This document shows, piece by piece, positions 8,832-18,478 of a stretch of 64,000 bases of DNA. Positions within the stretch are counted from its first letter, which is position 1. Each line of letters opens with the position of its first letter. The position numbers and the translations under genes are program-made. The DNA is from Solobacterium moorei (GTDB lineage: Bacteria; Bacillota_I; Bacilli_A; Erysipelotrichales; Erysipelotrichaceae): assembly GCF_036323475.1 (NCBI RefSeq), contig NZ_AP028934.1, positions 2,108,001 to 2,172,000 on the forward strand, read 5' to 3'. The notes beneath the pieces were generated by a model, which saw only the letters and a program-made list of their open reading frames with translations, was not told the origin of the DNA and made no database searches.

Positions 8832-11132
8832 TCAGTTATCAGAATTTTTGATGAATACAAACTTTACAGTTCCTTTCATGTCAGGATGAATACCCGAAAA
8901 GTTATTATATGATTGCGCGTCTTTCATCAAATCTTTTGCTTTCTCAATGATTGGAATCAGATCATCTTCCAACTTACTTATAAGCGGTTCGATTGCTTCT
9001 TGTTGATATGCATCTAAACCATTGCTCAAAGATACAGATCCGTCATTCAACTTTGCAATACCATCCGTCAAAGTCGGTATTTTTTGTTGTAAGGCAGATA
9101 ATCCTCCATACAATGTCATTGTACCGTCTGCCAGATGTGAACTTCCATTTACCACTTGTACTGTATTGTTTCCCAAAATATTCAATCCGGAATTCAACTG
9201 TACACTACCATCGGACAATTGAGATAGGCCCGGCAATAACTGTTGTTCTATACCTGCATGTAACTGCATCGCACCTGCACTCAACCGGTTTAAACCGTTT
9301 CCTGATTGCTGTGCGAAGTCATTCAATCCTTGCGAAAGTTGATTCATACCGTTTGTTAAAGCGGGATTTATCTGAGTGTTTAATGCTGTAAGTGATTGAA
9401 CTGTTGTATCCATTTGCAAACTGAAGGCATTAAATGCCGGGGCAATACTTTGTGCCCCATTATTATTTAATGCTGTGTTCAATGCAGATGCTTCTTGTGA
9501 CATACCATCTGCAAGTGCATCCAAGTTATTCACCAATTCTGCTAACTGTGCACTTAGCGTCGCAGTTTGGGCAATAGTAACGTTTGCATTATGCATTGTT
9601 ACAGTATCCGTTAATGATACGCTTTCACTTGTTTTTCCCTGTAAGGAAGTGATTACATTCTGTATGCTTGCATACTCCGCTGATGATGAATTTAATGTAC
9701 CTAGAACATTCTGTAATTCATTGATTTCCATTTGATTCATTGCCGTTACATCGATTGTCCCTGATACCGTTGCCGTTCCGGTCGCATCACCGATTGCAGA
9801 AATAGTTCCTGTCGACATCGTTGATGCAATCTGTCTTAGGCCTGTACTGAGTTGTTTCAATGTCTGTGCTTGTGTATCCATTGCCTGCATCGTTGTCGCG
9901 ATCGTCTGAATGCCTTGATTCATTTCCTGAATATGATCGTGATTCGCAGATGATCCGTTTACCAATTGCTCAATCGCATTCGTTGTTTGTGCAACTCCTT
10001 GATTTAACTGCTGTACGGATTGTAACATCATCGGCAAATTACTTGCCAGTTGTGTATTCATCTGATTTAAACCGTCACTGAGTTGTCGACTGCCGGGTTC
10101 AAGTTGTGATGCAGTACTTGTATATGCAATATTCATACCGTCTTGCAGTTGTTGAGCACCGTTTAATAATGCATGTGTTCCATCACTTATTTTCACCAGA
10201 CCGTCTTGCAATTGCGTCTGTCCATCTGCCAACTGTTGGCTGCCGTCAACCAGTTGCGTAATTCCGGAAGCAAGTTCAGGTGTCTTGTCATTCAATTGAT
10301 CTAAGCCGTCTTTTAATTGATGTCCACCATCGACCAGTTGGCTCGTTGCATAACGAAGACTGTTTAATTTATCATGCAAACCGGTAAGATTATCCATGCT
10401 TGCAGGTAATTCCTTTGCAAATACTTCATTTGTTGCAATTACCGCAATCTGGCTTTCTTTGTAATTTTCAACATCAAATTGCACTGTTGCACTCTCCGGC
10501 AGACTAATATCATCCTCCTGCAACTTTAATGCCTGTTTAATGCCCGGTAAGCCATACGCAATCACTGCCTGTTTATCACCATCCGATAATGTCTTACCAT
10601 GATTAATCGTCAAGCCATTAATTTTATCCGCTTTAATATACATGCCTGCAAGCATCAGAAACGGAATAAACTTATCCTTGGTCTTATTTTCAAAATCAAA
10701 TTCAACCTGAACATGCCCACTTTTCTCCGCCAAGTCACTCTCTTTTATTTCTTTACCATCAAGAAAATACCTTACATGATATCCGACCGGCAGTTCTTTA
10801 TTACTTGTACCCTGGTAAACGATATTTTCATCATCACCATTCCATGTCAGATGATTTCCGTCTTGTTTAAACGACTCATCACCCTTGACATTAACAATAT
10901 TGCTGAGATTAGAAATATCCGCGATACTGTTTAAACCATGCAGGTTTTTTAATTCATCATTTACTGTTATCGATTTGGTTGTGCCATCAGCATCTGTTGA
11001 AATATACACCGTTTCATCTTTCATCGTATCTTCATTGAAACTTATATCATCGCCATAAACTGCCGGTACGACCATCATTCCCATTGCAAATGATATACTT
11101 ACTGCCAATGTTCTTCTGAGTATGTGTTTCAT
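8832..11132 (-). CDS. Secreted YhgE/Pip-like protein with L-x-DG repeats, partner of MMPL exporter
   Basis: The protein has 766 residues. A Sec signal peptide is clear (KHILRRTLAVSISFAMGMMV, cleavage near AVYG). Residues 30-240 form an extracellular beta-type domain. Residues 250-720 carry many repeats of the form QLxDGxxQL and LNxG (for example LVDGSQQLADGQTQLQDGL), expected to form a long coiled coil as in YhgE/Pip proteins. Unlike YhgE it has no obvious C-terminal membrane helices and ends soon after the repeats. It starts one base after the MMPL gene stops, so the two form one unit. Such pairs are thought to form a cell-envelope export complex; the cargo is unknown. The start is supported by a ribosome site overlapping the MMPL 3' end. 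Confidence 0.8.
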   Translation of the reverse strand: MKHILRRTLAVSISFAMGMMVVPAVYGDDISFNEDTMKDETVYISTDADGTTKSITVNDELKNLHGLNSIADISNLSNIVNVKGDESFKQDGNHLTWNGDDENIVYQGTSNKELPVGYHVRYFLDGKEIKESDLAEKSGHVQVEFDFENKTKDKFIPFLMLAGMYIKADKINGLTINHGKTLSDGDKQAVIAYGLPGIKQALKLQEDDISLPESATVQFDVENYKESQIAVIATNEVFAKELPASMDNLTGLHDKLNSLRYATSQLVDGGHQLKDGLDQLNDKTPELASGITQLVDGSQQLADGQTQLQDGLVKISDGTHALLNGAQQLQDGMNIAYTSTASQLEPGSRQLSDGLNQMNTQLASNLPMMLQSVQQLNQGVAQTTNAIEQLVNGSSANHDHIQEMNQGIQTIATTMQAMDTQAQTLKQLSTGLRQIASTMSTGTISAIGDATGTATVSGTIDVTAMNQMEINELQNVLGTLNSSSAEYASIQNVITSLQGKTSESVSLTDTVTMHNANVTIAQTATLSAQLAELVNNLDALADGMSQEASALNTALNNNGAQSIAPAFNAFSLQMDTTVQSLTALNTQINPALTNGMNQLSQGLNDFAQQSGNGLNRLSAGAMQLHAGIEQQLLPGLSQLSDGSVQLNSGLNILGNNTVQVVNGSSHLADGTMTLYGGLSALQQKIPTLTDGIAKLNDGSVSLSNGLDAYQQEAIEPLISKLEDDLIPIIEKAKDLMKDAQSYNNFSGIHPDMKGTVKFVFIKNSDN

Positions 11133-11133
11133 T

Positions 11134-13212
11134 TTATTTACCTTCTTTCAATATTTTTCGCATTGCTATCGTTGTATGAATGATCCATTTATCAAATACC
11201 ATCAACATCGACGGCAAAATGAGCAGAACCGTAATCATGCTGACGATGGCACCTCTTGCCATCAATGAGCAAAGAGATGAAATCATATCAATATTTGAAT
11301 AAAGTCCTACACCGAATGTTGCCGCAAAGAAACCTAATGCAGAAACAATGACGGAATTTGTGCTGGTGGCTAATGCAATTTGCACCGCTTCTTTTTTTGT
11401 ATGCCCGCCAATGCGTTCACTCTTATACCGATTTGTCATCAAAATCGCATAATCGACGGTAGCACCCAATTGAATCGTTCCGATGACGATTGAAGCGATA
11501 AACGGCAATGAAGTTTGTGTGTAGAACGGAATGCCTAAGTTAATGAAGATGGCAAATTCAATGACTGCCACCAATAAAACAGGAATCAATGCACTCTTAA
11601 ATACAAACAGAATAATCAAGAATATCACTGCAATCGATAAGTAATTGACTACTTTAAAATCATTATCGGTAATCGAAATCAAATCTTTCGTACACGGTGC
11701 TTCGCCAATCACCATTGCGGTTGAATCATATTTCTTCGCGATACTGTTGATTTCATCAATCTGTTGATTTACTTCGTCAGAAGCCGTCTTATACGCAGAT
11801 TGTACAATCAGTAACTGATAACCATGGCTTTCAAATGTATCCTCTAATTTTTGCGGTAACATATCTTGTGGAATATCCGGACCGATGACACTATCTTTTC
11901 CAATTACAAACTTCACACCCTGTAATTGTTCCAACTGTTGAAGCATCTCTTTGTTATCGCGATAGGATAAATCAGAACTTGTTAAAATCATATGCGTTGC
12001 GTTCATATCGAACTTATCCTTCAACTCTTGATTTGCCTGCATTGACGGCAAATCCGACGGCAAGGAATTTGTTAAATCATAATACACCGGTGTACGTCGA
12101 TAACCATAAGTTGCCGGCATTAGTACAATCAAGAATATAAGAACAAATACTTTATAGTGTTTTACAACAAAATCTGCAAAATGGTCCATCTTCGGTAAGA
12201 CAACACGATGCTTGGTTTTCTTAATTACTTTATCAAACACCAAAATAATCGACGGTAAGATTGTCACGCAAGCAATCACACCAAGCACAACACCTTTTGC
12301 CATCACGATTCCCAAGTCTTTGCCTAATGTAAAACTCATAAAACATAGTGCAAGAAATCCGGCAACTGTTGTTGTAGAACTTCCTACAACAGAAGATAAT
12401 GTACTGTTAATTGCCTGTGCCATTGCTTCATCTCTTGCAAGCCCTTTTTCCTGTTGTTCTTCATAACTGTGCCACAAGAATATCGAATAGTCCAAAGTTA
12501 CACCTAACTGCAATACTGCAGCCAATGCTTTCGTTATGTAACTGATTTGTCCCAAGAAAATATTGGATCCGAGGTTATATAGGACAGCCATCCCGATATT
12601 AAGCATAAAGAAGATCGGTAAAATCCATGCGTCCATAAATATCGCGATGACAATACATGTTAATATCACCGCTAATATTACGTAAATCGGTGCTTCGCTC
12701 TCAGATAATTTCTGAATATCCAATACAACCGCAGACATTCCGCTTACATGAACTTGTTTATCCGACAGTTTGCGAATCTGTTCTACTGCATGAATCGTTG
12801 CGTCACTGGAAGTACCTTCCTTAAAGAAAATTGCCATCAGTGATGAATCATCTTCGCTGAAATTCTCCGTAATCTTTTTCGGTAAAGCATTTATCGGAAT
12901 CGATGGATCCGCAAGTTTTCCATACCAGATAACATCATCTACACCATCAATCTTTTCGATTTCTTCTTGCAGATGAGTAATATCCTTCATTGACATACCG
13001 TCCATCACTTCGATTGCAAAGCCGCCTTTACCAAAGTTCTCTTTTAATATGTCCTGCCCCTTCATTGTTTCAATGTCACTTGGCAAATACGAAAGAATAT
13101 CATAATTCACTCGTGTATGCAGGTAACCGAACATGGAAGGAATGAAGAGTATCAAAGAAATAATCAATATCAGTACTCTATGCTTTACAATTCCTTTCCC
13201 AAAATTCTTCAT
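11134..13212 (-). CDS. MMPL/RND-family membrane exporter
   Basis: The protein has 692 residues with two repeated halves. Each half has one N-terminal helix, an outside loop domain and five clustered helices, which is the MMPL fold. Half 1 shows VNYDILSYLPSDIETMKGQ and later LGVTLDYSIFLWHSYEEQ; half 2 shows YYDLTNSLPSDLPSMQANQ and GATVDYAILMTNRYKSE. The GxTxDY motifs carry the proton-relay Asp-Tyr pairs. MMPL proteins use the proton gradient to export lipids, siderophores or drugs. It is co-transcribed with the YhgE-like gene and faces a divergent TetR gene across two palindromes, so it is probably repressed by that regulator. Confidence 0.9.
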   Translation of the reverse strand: MKNFGKGIVKHRVLILIISLILFIPSMFGYLHTRVNYDILSYLPSDIETMKGQDILKENFGKGGFAIEVMDGMSMKDITHLQEEIEKIDGVDDVIWYGKLADPSIPINALPKKITENFSEDDSSLMAIFFKEGTSSDATIHAVEQIRKLSDKQVHVSGMSAVVLDIQKLSESEAPIYVILAVILTCIVIAIFMDAWILPIFFMLNIGMAVLYNLGSNIFLGQISYITKALAAVLQLGVTLDYSIFLWHSYEEQQEKGLARDEAMAQAINSTLSSVVGSSTTTVAGFLALCFMSFTLGKDLGIVMAKGVVLGVIACVTILPSIILVFDKVIKKTKHRVVLPKMDHFADFVVKHYKVFVLIFLIVLMPATYGYRRTPVYYDLTNSLPSDLPSMQANQELKDKFDMNATHMILTSSDLSYRDNKEMLQQLEQLQGVKFVIGKDSVIGPDIPQDMLPQKLEDTFESHGYQLLIVQSAYKTASDEVNQQIDEINSIAKKYDSTAMVIGEAPCTKDLISITDNDFKVVNYLSIAVIFLIILFVFKSALIPVLLVAVIEFAIFINLGIPFYTQTSLPFIASIVIGTIQLGATVDYAILMTNRYKSERIGGHTKKEAVQIALATSTNSVIVSALGFFAATFGVGLYSNIDMISSLCSLMARGAIVSMITVLLILPSMLMVFDKWIIHTTIAMRKILKEGK

Positions 13213-13229
13213 AAATACCTTCTTTCAAA

Positions 13230-13284
13230 AATGACTATTGGTCATTCGACTCGATTAATGTAGTACAAAAATGACTTTTAGTCA
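13230..13284. promoter_or_regulatory. Twin palindromes between MMPL and tetR (putative TetR operators)
   Basis: Site 1 at 13230-13246 is AATGAC-TATTG-GTCATT. Site 2 at 13272-13284 is TGACT-TTT-AGTCA. Both share TGAC...GTCA with a short centre and lie in the divergent promoter region, the usual position of TetR operators. Binding is inferred from position and symmetry. Confidence 0.65.
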
Positions 13285-13326
13285 ATCTTTTTAATAAATA
13301 AATTGAAAATATGTTAAAATAATGTC

Positions 13327-13929
13327 ATGGGAAAATTGGCAGATAACAAAGAAAAAAAACAGCGCTCTCTTTTAGAAAGTGCATATGATCTATTTTTGAA
13401 CAAAGGATTCGAAAATACTGTTGTTTCGGATATCGTCATGAAAGCCGGTGTCGCAAAAGGTACGTTCTATCTGTATTTCAAAGATAAACATCAGGTACGT
13501 GATGTCCTGATTGCACGTACCGCCGAAAAGTTTTTTTTAGAGGCACTGTATGCATTGCAAAAGAAAAACATCTCCGACTTTACGGAACAAATCATTTTTA
13601 TCGTCGATTATGTTTTGAACATCATGCAGAAAAACCCGTTATTGCTGAGGTTTATTGCCAAAAATCTCAGTTGGGGAATTTATCAAAAGGCAATTGCGAA
13701 TGATAATACAAGTGAAAAAACAGCATATTCCTTGTTTATGGAGTTGGTACATTCGCATACGGAACTGCAAATCGACGCAATTGATACAATGTTATTTTTA
13801 ATCATTGAACTTGCCAGTTCAACATCTTATCGAGCAATTCTTGATCATGATCCCATGTCCTTTGATGCACTTAAACCTTACTTAAATCGCAGCATACGAG
13901 CAATCATCAAACTACATATTCAAAATTAA
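13327..13929 (+). CDS. TetR-family regulator, divergent from MMPL exporter
   Basis: The protein has 200 residues. Residues 12-58 are the TetR HTH (LLESAYDLFLNKGFENTVV, VMKAGVAKGTFYLYFKDKHQ). The remainder is an all-helical sensor domain with LLRFIAKNLSWGIYQK. It is transcribed away from the MMPL/YhgE-like operon and the 115-base gap contains two palindromes, so it most likely represses both directions. A TTAAAATAAT segment just before the start could be its -10 region. It is distinct from the other TetR protein of this window in sequence and in operator symmetry. Confidence 0.92.
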   Translation: MGKLADNKEKKQRSLLESAYDLFLNKGFENTVVSDIVMKAGVAKGTFYLYFKDKHQVRDVLIARTAEKFFLEALYALQKKNISDFTEQIIFIVDYVLNIMQKNPLLLRFIAKNLSWGIYQKAIANDNTSEKTAYSLFMELVHSHTELQIDAIDTMLFLIIELASSTSYRAILDHDPMSFDALKPYLNRSIRAIIKLHIQN

Positions 13930-13930
13930 A

Positions 13931-13972
13931 AGGATGATCATATAACATGCATTCATGCAATAGGATCATCCT
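13931..13972 (+). terminator. Terminator hairpin after tetR
   Basis: Perfect arms AGGATGATC and GATCATCCT surround a 24-base loop, starting 2 bases after the tetR stop. Only a weak T-run follows. It can also serve the converging diacylglycerol-kinase-family gene. Confidence 0.6.
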
Positions 13973-14000
13973 GTATCTTTATTATATCAACACATTTCAA

Positions 14001-14960
14001 CTACCAACCAAGAAAATGCATTTTCTCCGGCATCACTTCATAGGAAACTGAACTTGTTTGGTATTCAATCTCCCCGTCTGTATGAACCCAGACGGGTTTT
14101 TCTGTCTGAATATGAATGACTTTCCCGGATTTCAGATGAATGCCGGAAAACCGATCATGTGTTCCTTTCATTGCATACGGGAAGATGCGGAAGAAATCAA
14201 TTCTCCCTAATCCATCAGCCACACAGATATCCAACTTTCCGTCACACGGATCTGCCGCAGGGCAAAAATTGAAGCCACCACCCTCATATGCTTCATTCAT
14301 CGTTGCGATAAACAATAATTTTTTATATGTATAACTTTCGTTATCTATCTGTATCGTTGTTTTAAAATGATTATGTAAAAATATCAGATGCGCCCCGACA
14401 AACAGATAGATCAATCTTCCGATATGCAATGCATTGAGAATTTTTTTCCATGGAGATTGTTGAACCTGTACGCAGATTGCCGCATCATACCCGATACCGG
14501 AACTGATATTATAACGCCGCGTATAATCTTCATCAGATATTTTATTACCGTTTGCATCATAGCGATTATGGTATGTTAATACACCGACATCTAAATTTCG
14601 TCCAGCGTGATCATTTAAAATACGATGCAGGCAATCTATCGCACTCCCATGAATCCCCAATGATTTTGCCAGATCATTTCCTGATCCGCACGGAATCAAA
14701 CCTAAGTATGTATTTTGAAAATTGACGATACCGTTTACCGCTAAATTCATTGAACCGTCTCCACCGATCAGAATAATATTTACTCTTTCTTGACTCGAAG
14801 TAAGTTCGCGCATAATATCCTTGATTCCATGTGCAAGACTGGATAAATGAACAGCATACTCTATCCCCAACGTATCCATTTCTTTCTTCACTACAGTCCA
14901 ACACTCATTCGTCCTGCCACCTGCACCGGCAGGATTAATTACAATATGATAGCCATTCAT
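14001..14960 (-). CDS. Diacylglycerol/sphingosine kinase-family lipid kinase (DgkB/YegS type)
   Basis: The protein has 319 residues. A longer in-frame start exists upstream, but AAGGGGA before ATG 14960 and the natural beginning YHIVINPAGAGG point to this one. The NAD-kinase-like fold is recognised by NPAGAGGR, the nucleotide loop IILIGGDGSMNLAVNGI and GLIPCGSGNDLAKSLG. The C-terminal half has the beta-sandwich with FNFCPAADPCDGKLDICVAD. The family phosphorylates diacylglycerol or related lipids, recycling lipid left by lipoteichoic acid synthesis. It follows rnz by one base and is surely co-transcribed. The exact lipid substrate is not shown by sequence. Confidence 0.85.
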   Translation of the reverse strand: MNGYHIVINPAGAGGRTNECWTVVKKEMDTLGIEYAVHLSSLAHGIKDIMRELTSSQERVNIILIGGDGSMNLAVNGIVNFQNTYLGLIPCGSGNDLAKSLGIHGSAIDCLHRILNDHAGRNLDVGVLTYHNRYDANGNKISDEDYTRRYNISSGIGYDAAICVQVQQSPWKKILNALHIGRLIYLFVGAHLIFLHNHFKTTIQIDNESYTYKKLLFIATMNEAYEGGGFNFCPAADPCDGKLDICVADGLGRIDFFRIFPYAMKGTHDRFSGIHLKSGKVIHIQTEKPVWVHTDGEIEYQTSSVSYEVMPEKMHFLGW

Positions 14961-14961
14961 T

Positions 14962-15879
14962 CTATTCCCCTTCATCAATGAAACGTAATATTTTTTGTTG
15001 TCCGTCTTTGGCAATGACTGCCTGTGCAAAAATTTGATGTATGACATCTTCATATACAGACGGATCTTTGATTGATGGAGAATAATGTGTAAACCACAAC
15101 TCCTTCACCATCATTTTCTTTGCAAGAATTGCTGTTTCCTGCATTGTACTGTGTTTGTTCAGGCTTGCTTTTTCAATTTTTTCGGGATCGCCATACATTC
15201 CTTCACCAATATAAAGATCAGCATTACCCGCAAGTGTAATCAATTCATCGAGTGGTCTTGTATCCGTTGCATAGACCATCTTAAGACCTTGACGACTTTC
15301 ACCCAATACATCATCAGGTGTATATATCTTACCATCAAACTCGATTGTATTTCCTTTTTGAAGCTTTCCCCATAGCTGCATTGGAACACCCTTTGCAATT
15401 GCCTTGTCCTTATCAAACTTACGAGTACGATCTAGTTCAAAGATATACGCATAACAAGGCACACTATGTTTGGCATGTAATGCCTTAATTTTTAGACCCT
15501 TTATTTCAAAATCTATTTGTGGTCCATCAATTTCTACAAGTTTAATTTCAAAAGGAATATAGCGAGCAACTTTATAGATACCCTCAAATAATTCCGTTAA
15601 CCCTTTTGGTCCATAGATTGTTACAGCTTCTGTACGCTCAGACTTTGCCATTGTTAGTAATAAACCAGGTAGGCCTGCTGTATGGTCTGTATGGAAATGC
15701 GTTAAAAGAATTGTATCAATTGCTTTGCAAGAATATCCATGTTGATGTATGGCTATCTGTGTACCCTCTCCACAATCCACTAGTAATGTATTTCCATTCC
15801 ATCTTACCAATAAGGATGTTAACCATCGGTTTGGTAAGGGAACTGTTCCACCTGTACCTAGTAAACAAATATCTAGCAT
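14962..15879 (-). CDS. rnz: Ribonuclease Z (tRNA 3' processing)
   Basis: The protein has 305 residues, the normal length for the short form. It is a metallo-beta-lactamase fold enzyme: GTGGTVPLPNR at the N-terminus, the zinc motif LTHFHTDHTAGLPGL (HxHxDH), the AKHSVPCYAY segment, and YATDTRPL with LNKHSTMQETAILA toward the end. It cuts 3' trailers from pre-tRNAs lacking an encoded CCA. It overlaps the transcription unit of the lipid kinase downstream, and the pyrophosphatase terminator separates it from the genes upstream. Confidence 0.92.
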   Translation of the reverse strand: MLDICLLGTGGTVPLPNRWLTSLLVRWNGNTLLVDCGEGTQIAIHQHGYSCKAIDTILLTHFHTDHTAGLPGLLLTMAKSERTEAVTIYGPKGLTELFEGIYKVARYIPFEIKLVEIDGPQIDFEIKGLKIKALHAKHSVPCYAYIFELDRTRKFDKDKAIAKGVPMQLWGKLQKGNTIEFDGKIYTPDDVLGESRQGLKMVYATDTRPLDELITLAGNADLYIGEGMYGDPEKIEKASLNKHSTMQETAILAKKMMVKELWFTHYSPSIKDPSVYEDVIHQIFAQAVIAKDGQQKILRFIDEGE

Positions 15880-15910
15880 AAAACCTCTTTCTACTCATCT
15901 ATGGTAACAC

Positions 15911-15934
15911 AAAAAGCCCTGCAAAGCAGGACTT
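15911..15934 (-). terminator. Rho-independent terminator of the dut-map-pyrophosphatase unit
   Basis: On the minus strand AAGTCCTGC-TTT-GCAGGGCTT is followed by a T-run. It overlaps the last codons of the pyrophosphatase gene. Confidence 0.85.
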
Positions 15935-17570
15935 AGAGTTCTTTGATAATCGCAGATAGTTTTGGTAATAACTGTTGCTTTCTGGAAATGATATTTGGAT
16001 CATATCCAGAATGTTCATCAATCTGTGTTTCAATCATCTCTGATAATACATAAGACATCGGCCCATAGAAGACGAAGTAAGAACCATTACCCATTACATC
16101 CGTAAATAACATCAGTAATAGATCTAAATGACGATCCTTTTGTTCCTTCTCCATATTCTCCTTGAATGCAGGTAGTAACTTCTGTACTTCTTCGGTATGA
16201 CTGTAGTTTGTCTGACCAATAGAAATCTTATACTTACCGATATCGTAGTTCTTAAGGTCACGATTGAGGATTTCATGTGGTGTAGAATCCTTCAAGGCAA
16301 CAGAAGCACCCAGCATCTCTCTTGCGTATGCATCGATATCGTCAATACCCGCAAGTTCAGCTAATTTCTTGGCCACATTGATATCTTCAAGGGTTGTTGT
16401 GGCAGACTTGAAGTTTAATGTATCAGAAAGAATTGCACTCATCATTAAGCCAGCCATTGTAGGATCAGGAACGATATTCTTTTCGCAATATAAGCCATAC
16501 ACAATTGTACTTGTACAACCACAACGGTGGTTACGGTATTCAACTGGATGATCAGTCTGAATATCACCAATATGGTGATGGTCAATAATCGCAACGATAT
16601 CTGCCTTATCGATGTGCTTCATTGTTTGGTTTGTTGCGCTATGGTCAACGAGCGCAATACGTAGTTTCTTATAGTTACGTGTATGGTAGCGCGATACGCC
16701 ACCTACAACTTTACCGTTTTCATCGAGTACTGGATAACTACGTACACGTGATGCATTCATCTTTGTCGCAACATCTTCTACATACTCTGTATTCTTAAAG
16801 CAGATTAAATTTGTAGTCATAATCTGAGAAACAGAATAGCTCTCTGTAATAACAGTCGCTGTGTGCATGGTGCGATCAGCTGTCTCAACGATAGCACAAC
16901 CATATTCCATCGCAAGTTCCTTCACATCATCTGCCGCATGTTCACCACAAGTTAGAACCAAGCACTTTACACCTAGACGAATTAGGTTTAATTGCTTTTC
17001 GTGTCCTTCTGACATGATGATAATACTGCCAGCGATAAAACTTTCTACTATCTTTAAATCATCTAGTGTAACAATATGTACTTCACCATTTGTACTAAAT
17101 TCCTTTGGTCGCAGTGCAACTTTGCCACCAATAGTACGTGCGATATTATCTAATGTCGCAGTTGCCATTAAATCCCTTAAATCTGTGTCTTCATGAATGC
17201 GATAACGAGAAAGATCACTAGTGGAGCAGATACCACATAGATTCTCATTCTCATCTAGAACATATAAAGAACGATTCTGTGTTCTTAACATTAAATGCCA
17301 TGCATGATGAACTGTTTCATCATAACGAATGGTTGTTGGAGTATCGAGATTGATATCTGCTAGACGTGCACGCGCATCCGTCATCAATAGCGGATTATCC
17401 AAATGAAATCTACGTAAGATAAATTTTGTTTCTTCATTCAAAGGTCCTTGACGACAAGCAATTGCCGTACTACCAGTCTTATTCAATAAATTCGCAAACG
17501 CAATTGCCGAGCAGATTGAATCACTGTCTGGATGTTTATGACCTGTTACATAAATATTGTGATTACTCAT
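15933..17570 (-). CDS. ppaC: Manganese-dependent inorganic pyrophosphatase with CBS and DRTGG domains
   Basis: The protein has 545 residues, much longer than the 310-residue family II enzyme because a regulatory insert splits it. Residues 1-60 start the DHH domain (VTGHKHPDSDSICSAIAFA). Residues 70-130 and 250-305 are a CBS pair (MLRTQNRSLYVLDENENLCG; MNASRVRSYPVLDENGKVVGG) flanking a DRTGG domain at about 130-245. The DHH domain resumes with IALVDHSATNQ and AIIDHHHIGD, and DHHA2 closes with the substrate-binding SRKQQ near the end. It hydrolyses pyrophosphate; CBS-containing relatives are regulated by adenine nucleotides. It follows map by 37 bases and ends in a terminator. Confidence 0.92.
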   Translation of the reverse strand: MSNHNIYVTGHKHPDSDSICSAIAFANLLNKTGSTAIACRQGPLNEETKFILRRFHLDNPLLMTDARARLADINLDTPTTIRYDETVHHAWHLMLRTQNRSLYVLDENENLCGICSTSDLSRYRIHEDTDLRDLMATATLDNIARTIGGKVALRPKEFSTNGEVHIVTLDDLKIVESFIAGSIIIMSEGHEKQLNLIRLGVKCLVLTCGEHAADDVKELAMEYGCAIVETADRTMHTATVITESYSVSQIMTTNLICFKNTEYVEDVATKMNASRVRSYPVLDENGKVVGGVSRYHTRNYKKLRIALVDHSATNQTMKHIDKADIVAIIDHHHIGDIQTDHPVEYRNHRCGCTSTIVYGLYCEKNIVPDPTMAGLMMSAILSDTLNFKSATTTLEDINVAKKLAELAGIDDIDAYAREMLGASVALKDSTPHEILNRDLKNYDIGKYKISIGQTNYSHTEEVQKLLPAFKENMEKEQKDRHLDLLLMLFTDVMGNGSYFVFYGPMSYVLSEMIETQIDEHSGYDPNIISRKQQLLPKLSAIIKEL

Positions 17571-17607
17571 GTCCTTTCAACTAACCCTCCACAAATTATT
17601 TAATATA

Positions 17608-18462
17608 CTAATAACTTAACACTTCATTACCGTTTTCTGTAATCAAAATTGTATATTCCCATTGTGCACTATCCTTGCCATCTCTTGTACTAATTGTCCA
17701 ATTGTCATATGGGTCGATTACAACTGCAGCTTTACCTAAGTTAATCATTGGTTCAATGGTAAGAATCATACCTGGCACAAGCACCATTCCTGTGCCCTTC
17801 TTACCAACATGTGCCACAAATGGATCTTCATGGAATTCAATACCTACTCCATGACCGCCCAATTCTCTTACAACACTATATCCCTTGGATGTCGCATACT
17901 TCTGTATTGCATAACCAATATCCCCAACTGTACTCCATGGTTGTGCAGCTGCTAGTCCAATTTCAAGACATTTCTTTGTTTCTTCGACAAGCTTACGACG
18001 CTCTTCGCTTATATTCCCAATGCAGAACATACGGGACGCATCACCATAATAGCCATCCACAATTGTTGTACAGTCAACGTTGACAATATCACCATCCTGC
18101 AGTTTCTGAATATGCTTTGGAATTCCATGACATACAACACTGTTTATCGATGTACATACATGTTTTGGGAAACCCTCATAATGATATGGCGCACAAATAC
18201 CACCATTTTTTTCAGTGAAGTCTTTAACGATATCATCGATTGCCTGCGTCGACATACCAACGTGAATATGTTTCGCCACTTCGTCTAATACCTGTTTATT
18301 TAATAATGAAGCCTTACGAATTCCCTCAATCATCGTTGGACGCTTGATATATTTTTCCTCAGGTAAAATCGCACCCTTTTGTCTTAATTCCTCCATACGT
18401 TTCAAAATATGTTCTGGAATTGGTTCATTCTGATCTATTTCTTGCCAAAGTTTTAAATCCAT
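17608..18462 (-). CDS. map: Type I methionine aminopeptidase
   Basis: The protein has 284 residues from ATG 18462 (AGGTAG upstream). The metal ligands of the pita-bread fold are in place: VNVDCTTIVDGYYGDAS gives two Asp, ELGGHGVGIEFHEDPFV gives His, and TIEPM plus QWEYTILIT give the two Glu. It removes the initiator Met from new proteins. There is an N-terminal extension of about 38 residues relative to the E. coli enzyme (DLKLWQEIDQNEPIPEHI), with no Cys pairs, so it is not the SEC-type zinc extension. It starts 16 bases after dut ends, in one operon with dut and the pyrophosphatase. Confidence 0.93.
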   Translation of the reverse strand: MDLKLWQEIDQNEPIPEHILKRMEELRQKGAILPEEKYIKRPTMIEGIRKASLLNKQVLDEVAKHIHVGMSTQAIDDIVKDFTEKNGGICAPYHYEGFPKHVCTSINSVVCHGIPKHIQKLQDGDIVNVDCTTIVDGYYGDASRMFCIGNISEERRKLVEETKKCLEIGLAAAQPWSTVGDIGYAIQKYATSKGYSVVRELGGHGVGIEFHEDPFVAHVGKKGTGMVLVPGMILTIEPMINLGKAAVVIDPYDNWTISTRDGKDSAQWEYTILITENGNEVLSY

Positions 18463-18478
18463 TTTACTACCTGTCTTT

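Noticed and set aside
8719-8889. A 56-codon plus-strand frame with one hydrophobic segment (YPLFSAFLLYIVLFYLIFKI)
   Set aside because: It has no ribosome site and its end overlaps the YhgE-like gene antisense; composition alone can explain it.
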